From NCBI GenBank assembly GCA_014762485.1, contig JABURU010000363.1, positions 1 through 5,130 on the forward strand: a DNA stretch of 5,130 nucleotides, in the 5' to 3' direction. Both the position numbers and the translations under genes were made by a program. Below the pieces are notes generated by a model that worked only from the letters and a program-made list of their open reading frames with translations, was not told where the DNA came from and ran no database searches. This DNA comes from Gammaproteobacteria bacterium. Lineage in GTDB: Bacteria > Pseudomonadota > Gammaproteobacteria > Thiohalospirales > Thiohalospiraceae. This document shows positions 1 to 4,501 of this stretch, piece after piece; position 1 is the stretch's first letter, and each line of letters begins with the position of its first letter.

Positions 1-1022
1 TCACTCAGCCGTTTTCTTACGCGATGGATCCTGTGAGTGGCACTCGTGAAGCGGATGTGTATATGAAGCACCGTTTTACCGGCAAGGTAGGCGCAAGGGG
101 ACTCAGTGTTGCCGCTAGCTTGAGCAGTACTTTAGTGGCGGGCGACCCATCGACCAATGTGTCTGATGGTCAAAGTCATCGCGGTGCGGAGTTGCATATT
201 AGTCACTGGACCGATACAAGCGGCTTTCATATGAACATCGGTATGGCGACAAATTCGATCTACTCTGAATCAACCATGCCGATGTTTACCACGGTTGATA
301 TGTTGACGGCCTCTATGGGGGTTGAAATGGGCATTTCGGATGGCATGGCATTTAATCTTCAGGCGCTGGCCTCGCAGAATACCGCCACAGATGATGAAAA
401 CTTGCACCTGGCAGCGAATTATCACTACACACCATCAAAATCGATGGCCTTTACCTTTGGCGCAGCCTGGGGAATTCCCAGCAATCGCTCAAATCCTGCT
501 ACCAGTGTCTATTTTGGAATGGCGTACTCACCTGCGTCTCAGTCTCAGTCACGTTTTGCCCGCCTAAATCCAGATCGCGATTACCATCTGCAAAATCAGA
601 TCCTGATGGATAAGGCCGAGCAGATTGATCAGCGTGTTGCACGAATTGAGGCGAGTCTACAGAAATTGGCAAACTCCCTGGCGACATCTAAACAGGTTAT
701 GCCAGTACCTCGGGAGTCGGTTATCGATAGATCCTCAATGATGGCTCCAAAGTTATATGTGGAAATTATTAATGAAACCGGGATTACAGGGCTGGGAGAT
801 AAAATTGCCACCTCTTTGCGCAGTAAAGGGTATGCGGTAACCGCTGTTCGTACCGCCCCGGTTCGCAAGAAGAAACGTAGTATCATCCAGTATCGTGAAG
901 GCATGGCGGAAGAGGCCATTACCTTGGGTCATAGTTTAAAAGGCGATCAAATCGTTATTAAGGGCCGTACCATGGGTGATGCCGATGTGCAGCTATTCCT
1001 CGGTAATGATTTTGTGCAATAA
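1..1022 (+). CDS. Partial outer-membrane beta-barrel-like protein with coiled coil and C-terminal LytR_C domain
   Basis: I do not recognise this as a named gene. The frame is open to the left edge (TQPFSYA precedes the first ATG at 24), so the start probably lies outside the window and ATG 24 is likely internal. Counting from ATG 24, residues about 55-170 show short alternating polar/hydrophobic segments rich in Gly, Ser, Met and aromatics, such as GFHMNIGMATNS, LHLAANYHY, MAFTFGAAWG and SVYFGMAYS. This is the look of outer-membrane beta strands with short turns. Residues about 185-222 form a likely coiled coil (heptad-like ILMDKAEQIDQRVARIEASL). After a Pro/Ser linker, residues about 243-332 resemble a LytR_C domain: LYVEIINETGITGLGDKIATSL at its start, a YREGMAEEAITLG segment, and DVQLFLGNDF at the end. 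The inferred layout is an outer-membrane anchor with a periplasmic C-terminal domain. Function is unknown. It is co-directional with thrS but unrelated to it, and a thrS promoter separates them. The LytR_C call is fairly firm; the barrel call is inference from pattern only. Confidence 0.7.
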   Translation, partial: TQPFSYAMDPVSGTREADVYMKHRFTGKVGARGLSVAASLSSTLVAGDPSTNVSDGQSHRGAELHISHWTDTSGFHMNIGMATNSIYSESTMPMFTTVDMLTASMGVEMGISDGMAFNLQALASQNTATDDENLHLAANYHYTPSKSMAFTFGAAWGIPSNRSNPATSVYFGMAYSPASQSQSRFARLNPDRDYHLQNQILMDKAEQIDQRVARIEASLQKLANSLATSKQVMPVPRESVIDRSSMMAPKLYVEIINETGITGLGDKIATSLRSKGYAVTAVRTAPVRKKKRSIIQYREGMAEEAITLGHSLKGDQIVIKGRTMGDADVQLFLGNDFVQ

Positions 1023-1026
1023 CTTG

Positions 1027-1064
1027 TCGCGATACTTTCTGTGGCTTTGATCTGAAGATCGCGA
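1027..1064. repeat. 7-bp inverted repeat spanning the thrS promoter -35 region
   Basis: TCGCGAT at 1027-1033 is matched by its exact reverse complement ATCGCGA at 1058-1064, with 24 bases between the arms. The right arm falls in the spacer of the proposed thrS promoter and the -35 box lies between the arms. It could be a protein-binding site for transcriptional control, or a weak hairpin at the end of the upstream transcript. There is no U-tract, so a terminator is unlikely. Chance occurrence cannot be excluded. Confidence 0.3.
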
Positions 1065-1076
1065 ACGTGTTATTCT
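1047..1076 (+). promoter_or_regulatory. Putative sigma70 promoter of thrS (extended -10)
   Basis: A -35 candidate TTGATC (1047-1052) is followed after 18 bases by TATTCT (1071-1076). The -10 box is preceded by TG and one base (1068-1070), which makes an extended -10 element. Transcription would begin near 1082-1085, giving a leader of about 90 nt before the thrS AUG. The placement is sensible: after the stop of the upstream gene and just before the leader hairpins. Box matches are 4/6 each, so the extended -10 is the main support. Confidence 0.5.
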
Positions 1077-1088
1077 ACAGTCTCAAAT

Positions 1089-1117
1089 AAGGCACCATTT
1101 ACTGGTGCCTTTCTTTA
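1089..1117 (+). promoter_or_regulatory. Upstream leader hairpin of thrS; weak terminator or operator domain
   Basis: AAGGCACCA (1089-1097) and TGGTGCCTT (1103-1111) form a perfect 9-bp stem with a five-base loop, followed by an interrupted T-rich run (TTTCTTT, overlapping the stem end). Alone this would read as an intrinsic terminator for the upstream gene. However, the thrS promoter lies before it, so the hairpin is at the 5' end of the thrS transcript, where an efficient terminator would silence thrS. In E. coli the thrS operator has an upstream stem-loop (domain 4), a single-stranded A/U-rich linker and an anticodon-like stem-loop (domain 2). Here this hairpin, the A-rich linker 1112-1136 and the hairpin at 1137-1162 have the same order. 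I favour the operator-domain reading, with partial termination possible. Confidence 0.5.
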
Positions 1118-1136
1118 TCCTAAAACGAAATAAACA

Positions 1137-1162
1137 AGTGGCCTCTCGTATGGGTCACCACT
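1137..1162 (+). promoter_or_regulatory. thrS translational operator: tRNAThr anticodon-like hairpin
   Basis: AGTGG (1137-1141) pairs with CCACT (1158-1162). Above a three-base bulge (1155-1157), C1142-G1154, C1143-G1153 and a U1144-G1152 wobble close a seven-base loop, CUCGUAU (1145-1151). Read as tRNA positions 32-38, this gives C32, U33, anticodon CGU and A37, which is a threonine anticodon loop. E. coli ThrRS is known to bind such a mimic in its own mRNA leader and block ribosome loading. Here the stem ends 12 nt before the AUG, and the GGAG Shine-Dalgarno (1165-1168) lies immediately 3' of it, so bound synthetase would occlude initiation. The pairing is seen directly; the regulation is inferred from the E. 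coli system. Confidence 0.75.
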
Positions 1163-1174
1163 GTGGAGAACAAT

Positions 1175-3106
1175 ATGCCTGTTATTACCCTCCCTGACGG
1201 TTCCAAGCGTGAATTTCCCCAAGCAGTCTCTGTAATGGAAGTGGCGGCCGATATCGGCCCCGGTCTGGCCAAGGCCACGCTGGTTGGCAAGGTTAACGGT
1301 CAACTGGTAGATGCCAGTTACGTGATGGAAGAGGACGCCGATTTAGCCATTATTACCGCCCGTGATGAAGAAGGTCTGGAAGTGATCCGTCACGATGCCG
1401 CCCACGTGATGGCGCAGGCGGTGCAGGAACTATTTCCCGGCACCCAGGTTACTATTGGTCCTTCCATTGAAAACGGCTTTTATTATGACTTCGCCCGTGA
1501 AGAGGCATTTACTCCGGATGATCTGGAGACCATCGAAAAGCGCATGAAAGAGATCGTCAAGCGCGATCTACCCATTGTTCGTGAAGTATGGGGACGCGAA
1601 GAGGCGAAAAAACAGTTTGCCGAGCTGGGCGAAGAGTACAAGGTACAGATCATCGAAGACGTCATTCCCGAAGGGGAAGAACTCACTATCTATCGTCAGG
1701 GTGACTGGTTTGATGTCTGTCGCGGCCCGCACCTGCCTACTACCGGCAAGCTGGGAGACGGCTTTAAACTGATGAAGCTGGCTGGCGCCTACTGGCGCGG
1801 TGACGCCAATAACGAGATGCTGCAGCGCATTTATGGCACCGCCTGGGGCAACAAGAAAGAGCTGAAAGCTTATTTGAAGCGCCTGGAAGAGGCGGAAAAG
1901 CGGGACCACCGCAAGATCGGCAAGCAGATGTCGTTGTTCCATAGCCAGGAAGAGGCTCCCGGCATGGTGTTCTGGCACGATAAGGGCTGGCGCATCTACC
2001 AGGAGGTCGAGCAATACGTACGTGATACCCTGCGCGACAACGGTTATCAGGAAGTGAAGACACCCCAGGTGGTGGATCGCTCGTTGTGGGAGAAATCCGG
2101 TCACTGGGATAAGTTCCAGGACATGATGTTCACTACTCACTCGGAGAGCCGTGACTACGCGGTGAAGCCGATGAACTGTCCCTGCCATGTGCAGATCTTT
2201 AACCAGGGCCTGAAAAGCTACCGTGAGCTACCGCTGCGTATGGCGGAGTTTGGCTCCTGCCACCGTAATGAACCATCCGGTACTCTGCATGGCCTGATGC
2301 GTGTGCGTAACTTTACCCAGGATGATGCGCATATCTTCTGTACTGATGATCAGATCCAGTCAGAGGTGTCGACCTTTATTGATCTACTCTACAAGGTATA
2401 CAGGGACTTTGGCTTTGAAGATGTCCTGATCAAGCTATCTACCCGTCCAGAGCAGCGTGTTGGTTCCGATGAAGTATGGGACAAAGCGGAAAAGGCCCTG
2501 GAAGAGGCACTGAATGCCAAGGGGATCGAATGGGAACTGCAGCCAGGCGAAGGTGCCTTTTACGGTCCTAAGATCGAGTTTTCACTAAAGGACTGCCTGG
2601 ATCGAGTCTGGCAGTGTGGCACGATACAGGTCGATTTCTCCATGCCGGGCCGCCTGGATGCTGAATATGTGGCCGAAGATGGTAGCCGCAAGGTACCGGT
2701 AATGTTGCACCGTGCGATCCTCGGTTCGCTGGAGCGTTTTATCGGTATTTTGATCGAACATCATGCCGGTGCATTCCCGCTCTGGCTGGCCCCAGAACAG
2801 GTGGTAATCATGAATATCACCGATAAGCAGGCCGAATATGTGCAAAACATTGAGAAATCCTTGAATAATCAGGGTTTCAGGGTGAAGTCGGACTTGAGAA
2901 ATGAGAAGATCGGCTTTAAAATTCGCGAACACACTTTACAGAAGATCCCGTACCTGTTGGTGATCGGTGATCGCGAAGTGGAAGAGAATACCGTAGCCGT
3001 GCGCACGCGCAGCGGTGAGGATCTCGGCTCAATGCCTGTAGAGGCCTTTGCCGAGGTACTTGCGGCCGATGTTGCGAGCCGCGGCTTAGCTGTTTTGGAG
3101 GAATAG
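1175..3106 (+). CDS. thrS: Threonyl-tRNA synthetase
   Basis: This cytoplasmic class II synthetase charges tRNAThr with threonine and removes mischarged serine. It is 643 residues, against 642 in E. coli. The start is ATG 1175 (MPVITLPDGS), with GGAG at 1165-1168 six bases upstream; an in-frame GTG at 1163 would add four residues but lacks a proper ribosome site and would overlap the Shine-Dalgarno. Domains: TGS about 1-62; editing domain about 63-225 with H73, H77, C182 and H186; catalytic core about 243-536; anticodon-binding domain about 537-643. The catalytic zinc ligands are C335, H386 and H512. Motif 2 is around RMAEFGSCHRNEPSG (355-369) and motif 3 holds R521. E601 and R610 correspond to the E. 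coli anticodon-reading residues E600 and R609. All key residues are present and the gene appears intact. It heads the cluster, ends in TAG, and is probably autoregulated through the leader hairpins. Confidence 0.98.
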   Translation: MPVITLPDGSKREFPQAVSVMEVAADIGPGLAKATLVGKVNGQLVDASYVMEEDADLAIITARDEEGLEVIRHDAAHVMAQAVQELFPGTQVTIGPSIENGFYYDFAREEAFTPDDLETIEKRMKEIVKRDLPIVREVWGREEAKKQFAELGEEYKVQIIEDVIPEGEELTIYRQGDWFDVCRGPHLPTTGKLGDGFKLMKLAGAYWRGDANNEMLQRIYGTAWGNKKELKAYLKRLEEAEKRDHRKIGKQMSLFHSQEEAPGMVFWHDKGWRIYQEVEQYVRDTLRDNGYQEVKTPQVVDRSLWEKSGHWDKFQDMMFTTHSESRDYAVKPMNCPCHVQIFNQGLKSYRELPLRMAEFGSCHRNEPSGTLHGLMRVRNFTQDDAHIFCTDDQIQSEVSTFIDLLYKVYRDFGFEDVLIKLSTRPEQRVGSDEVWDKAEKALEEALNAKGIEWELQPGEGAFYGPKIEFSLKDCLDRVWQCGTIQVDFSMPGRLDAEYVAEDGSRKVPVMLHRAILGSLERFIGILIEHHAGAFPLWLAPEQVVIMNITDKQAEYVQNIEKSLNNQGFRVKSDLRNEKIGFKIREHTLQKIPYLLVIGDREVEENTVAVRTRSGEDLGSMPVEAFAEVLAADVASRGLAVLEE

Positions 3107-3112
3107 AGTATC
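3097..3112 (+). promoter_or_regulatory. infC Shine-Dalgarno and AUC start codon
   Basis: GGAGG (3097-3101) lies inside the last codons of thrS, and eight bases later comes ATC (3110-3112). Between the in-frame TAG of thrS (3104-3106) and the first in-frame ATG (3206) there is no ATG, GTG, TTG or CTG codon. The strong ribosome site and the homology upstream of 3206 therefore force initiation at AUC. In E. coli infC begins with AUU, and IF3, which rejects non-standard starts, represses its own synthesis this way; the same logic is expected here. Confidence 0.88.
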
Positions 3113-3637
3113 GCTGCCAAGAAAGAAGACCAGATCCGTTTAAATAACGATATCAAGGTTCGTGAAGTTCGTGTTACCGGTGTAGACGGTGAACAACTCG
3201 GTGTTATGCCCACTGCCAAGGCACTGGAGCTGGCCGAAGAAGAAAGTATGGATCTGGTAGAGATTTCGCCACAGGCCAACCCGCCCGTATGCCGTATTAT
3301 GAATTACGGCAAATTCCTGTTCGAACAGAACAAGAAGAAGGCGGCGGCTAAGAAGAAGCAAAAACAGATGCAGGTGAAGGAAGTGAAATTCCGTCCCGGC
3401 ACTGAAGAGGCCGATTACCAGGTGAAACTGCGTAATTTGACCCGCTTCCTCGAAAACGGCGACAAGGCCAAGGTGACCTTGCGCTTCCGTGGCCGTGAAA
3501 TGGCGCACCAGGAGCTGGGGCGCCAGCTGCTTAAGCGCATCGAGGCAGACCTGACTGAATTAGCAGCAGTAGAACAGTTTCCTAAAATGGAAGGCCGGCA
3601 GATGGTTATGGTGCTGGGTCCCAGGAAGAAGAAGTGA
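3110..3637 (+). CDS. infC: Translation initiation factor IF-3 (AUC start)
   Basis: IF3 binds the 30S subunit, prevents premature 50S joining and checks start-codon/initiator-tRNA pairing. The product is 175 residues, a few shorter than E. coli IF3 (180). The N-domain spans about 8-80 (RLNNDIKVREVRVTGVDGEQLG, then LVEISPQANPPVCRIMNYGKF). A lysine-rich interdomain helix follows at about 81-98 (NKKKAAAKKKQKQ), and the C-domain runs from about 100 to the end (VKEVKFRPGT, YQVKL, ATG-independent LRFRGREMAHQELG, VLGPRKKK). Starting at ATG 3206 would delete 32 conserved residues, so the ATC at 3110 is the start. The gene begins three bases after the thrS stop and in the same frame, so it is surely co-transcribed and may be translationally linked. 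The AUC start suggests autoregulation by IF3. An internal promoter within thrS is known in E. coli, but I did not identify one here. Confidence 0.96.
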   Translation: MAAKKEDQIRLNNDIKVREVRVTGVDGEQLGVMPTAKALELAEEESMDLVEISPQANPPVCRIMNYGKFLFEQNKKKAAAKKKQKQMQVKEVKFRPGTEEADYQVKLRNLTRFLENGDKAKVTLRFRGREMAHQELGRQLLKRIEADLTELAAVEQFPKMEGRQMVMVLGPRKKK

Positions 3638-3766
3638 CGCGTTAGCGTACACTATCGGTCGATGAGACCGGTATCAGACCGGGTGACTAGAGGTCATGAA
3701 GCTATCAGAAGATAGCCCTTTACCGCCCCAGATAGTTACACAACACAGCAATTGTGGAGTAAAGCA
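3638..3766 (+). promoter_or_regulatory. Structured rpmI leader: candidate L20-responsive pseudoknot operator
   Basis: This 129-nt gap contains three local hairpins: 3653-3660 with 3666-3673 (core CGGTC/GACCG), 3684-3687 with 3693-3696 (TGAC/GTCA), and 3701-3706 with 3711-3716 (GCTATC, AGAA loop, GATAGC). Two longer-range helices interleave. GTA-c-ACTATC (3647-3656, one bulged C) pairs with GATAGTTAC (3731-3739). CTTTAC (3718-3723) pairs with GTAAAG (3759-3764), which lies between the rpmI Shine-Dalgarno GGAG (3756-3759) and its AUG. Together they make a pseudoknot that would block rpmI initiation. In E. coli, L20 represses rpmI-rplT through a pseudoknot in this same interval. The pairings are visible; L20 control here is inferred. 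No terminator U-tract is present, so transcription should continue. Confidence 0.6.
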
Positions 3767-3964
3767 ATGCCTAAGATTAAGTCAAACAGTAGCGCCAAAA
3801 AGCGCTTCAAGGTGACTGCATCTGGCCGCGTCAAGCGCAACCAGTCGCATCGTCGCCATATTCTTACCAAGAAGCCTACCAAGCGTAAGCGTCAGTTGCG
3901 TAGCCCTGCCTTTGTGCATTCGGCCGACGTACAACTGATCCGTCGCATGCTGCCCTATAGCTAA
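3767..3964 (+). CDS. rpmI: 50S ribosomal protein L35 (bL35)
   Basis: This small basic protein of the large ribosomal subunit has 65 residues, the same length as E. coli L35. The start is ATG 3767 (MPKIKSNSSAKKRFK), with GGAG at 3756-3759 seven bases upstream; an in-frame TTG at 3752 would add five residues ahead of the ribosome site and is rejected. Family signatures are the N-terminal MPKIK, AKKRFK, the RRHILTKK block (about 30-37), TKRKRQLR (about 39-46) and the C-terminal MLPYS. The gene is preceded by the structured leader and followed 16 bases later by rplT, so the two are probably translated in concert, as in E. coli where rplT repression follows from rpmI repression. Confidence 0.97.
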   Translation: MPKIKSNSSAKKRFKVTASGRVKRNQSHRRHILTKKPTKRKRQLRSPAFVHSADVQLIRRMLPYS

Positions 3965-3980
3965 CCCGAGGTAAGAAAAA

Positions 3981-4334
3981 ATGGCACGAGTAAAACGTGG
4001 TGTAATCGCACGCGCCCGTCACAAAAAGATTATCAAGCAAGCCAAAGGTTACTATGGCCGTCGCAAGAACGTGTTCCGCGTAGCGACCCAGGCAGTCACC
4101 AAGGCTGGTCAATATGCCTATCGCGACCGTCGTCAGCGTAAGCGTCAATTCCGCGCCCTGTGGATTGCACGTATCAATGCTGGCGCCCGCGCAAATGGTT
4201 TAAGCTACAGCCGTTTCATTAACGGTCTGAAGAAGGCCAGTATCGAAATCGATCGTAAAGTGCTGGCGGATATCGCCGTGTTTGATAAGGCGGCGTTTGC
4301 TGCCATCGTAGAGCAGGCCAAGGCCAGCCTCTAA
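3981..4334 (+). CDS. rplT: 50S ribosomal protein L20 (bL20)
   Basis: L20 binds 23S rRNA early in 50S assembly and, in E. coli, represses the rpmI-rplT mRNA. The product is 117 residues, close to E. coli (118 with Met). The start ATG 3981 gives MARVKRGVIARARHKKI, with GAGG at 3968-3971 nine bases upstream. The long basic N-terminal half (about 1-60, including AKGYYGRRKNVFRVA and YRDRRQRKRQFRALWI) is the rRNA-threading tail. The C-terminal half (about 61-117, INAGARANGLSYSRFINGL onward) is the globular domain that recognises both 23S rRNA and, in E. coli, the rpmI operator. The gene is intact and shares a short 16-base gap with rpmI. It is the last gene before a strong terminator, which sets it apart from pheS. 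Confidence 0.98.
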   Translation: MARVKRGVIARARHKKIIKQAKGYYGRRKNVFRVATQAVTKAGQYAYRDRRQRKRQFRALWIARINAGARANGLSYSRFINGLKKASIEIDRKVLADIAVFDKAAFAAIVEQAKASL

Positions 4335-4335
4335 T

Positions 4336-4355
4336 CCTCAAACACGCACTTGAGG
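4336..4355 (+). repeat. Short hairpin just after rplT
   Basis: CCTCAA (4336-4341) pairs with TTGAGG (4350-4355) around an eight-base loop. It starts one base after the rplT stop codon and has no U-tract, so it is not itself a terminator. It might protect the rplT 3' end or take part in leader folding before the downstream terminator, but it could also be incidental. Confidence 0.3.
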
Positions 4356-4390
4356 TCAGGCTGTCGCCCTATGCGTACAGTCTATATATA

Positions 4391-4428
4391 AGAGGGGAAG
4401 GCCATACGCCTTCCCCTTTTGTTTTTTT
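4391..4428 (+). terminator. Strong intrinsic terminator between rplT and pheS
   Basis: The stem GGGGAAGGC (4394-4402) pairs perfectly with GCCTTCCCC (4408-4416) around the loop CATAC. A4393-T4417 and neighbouring A/T and G/T pairs extend it. TTTT, one G and seven Ts (to 4428) follow. This is a textbook Rho-independent terminator ending the thrS-infC-rpmI-rplT transcript. In E. coli the corresponding site is the pheST attenuator, controlled by the Phe-rich pheM leader peptide. No such peptide is visible here, so it may be an ordinary terminator with readthrough, or an attenuator controlled in another way. Confidence 0.92.
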
Positions 4429-4433
4429 GTCAG

Positions 4434-4482
4434 GGAATTTCCAGCAATGGGTTTAGTTGCTGAATCCATTGTTAGAAATTCC
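4434..4482 (+). repeat. Long imperfect palindrome (about 19-bp stem) upstream of pheS
   Basis: GGAATTTC (4434-4441) is the exact reverse complement of GAAATTCC (4475-4482). Inside it, after one C/A mismatch and an AG/TT pair-plus-wobble, CAATGGGTT (4445-4453) pairs with AATCCATTG (4463-4471) with one G/U wobble. The apex is a nine-base loop (4454-4462). The whole forms a 49-nt stem-loop with only one mismatch, lying between the terminator and the pheS Shine-Dalgarno (4490-4498). It lacks a U-tract. It could be an mRNA-stabilising or regulatory hairpin in the pheS leader, an operator, or one copy of a small dispersed palindromic repeat. The pairing is directly seen; the role is unknown. Confidence 0.7.
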
Positions 4483-4501
4483 GATTAATGGGGAGAGGAT
4501 C

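Noticed and set aside
1163..1174. GTG at 1163 as an earlier start of thrS
   Set aside because: It would overlap the GGAG Shine-Dalgarno that is ideally spaced to ATG 1175, and family members start with MPVIT.
1568..2188. Long minus-strand open frame (206 codons) opposite thrS
   Set aside because: It lies fully inside the conserved thrS coding region, shows no recognisable domain and has no convincing ribosome site; it is a shadow of thrS codon bias.
3206..3208. ATG 3206 as the infC start
   Set aside because: It would delete 32 residues that clearly match the IF3 N-domain; GGAGG and ATC at 3110 explain the true start.
2869..3508. Minus-strand open frames across the thrS-infC junction
   Set aside because: They overlap two conserved genes, give low-complexity products (Ser-rich or Leu/Phe-rich from antisense of Lys/Glu codons) and have no family match.
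3752..3766. TTG at 3752 as an earlier start of rpmI
   Set aside because: The codon precedes the Shine-Dalgarno at 3756-3759, and L35 proteins begin with MPKIK at ATG 3767.
4383..4390. TATATATA as a -10 box for a pheS promoter
   Set aside because: No suitable -35 lies 16-18 bases upstream, and the start would fall inside the terminator stem.
4371..4391. Six-codon frame MRTVYI before the terminator as an attenuator peptide
   Set aside because: It has no Phe codons and no Shine-Dalgarno, so it cannot sense tRNAPhe charging as pheM does.
4427..4432. TTGTCA as a -35 box for a pheS promoter
   Set aside because: It matches 5/6 of the consensus, but no acceptable -10 follows at 16-19 bases (GGTTTA/TTTAGT only).
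4447..4488. Thirteen-codon frame starting ATG 4447 ahead of pheS as a leader peptide
   Set aside because: It lies after the terminator, has no Phe codons, and its bases are explained by the palindrome; AGGGA at 4432-4436 is ten bases away and may be coincidental.
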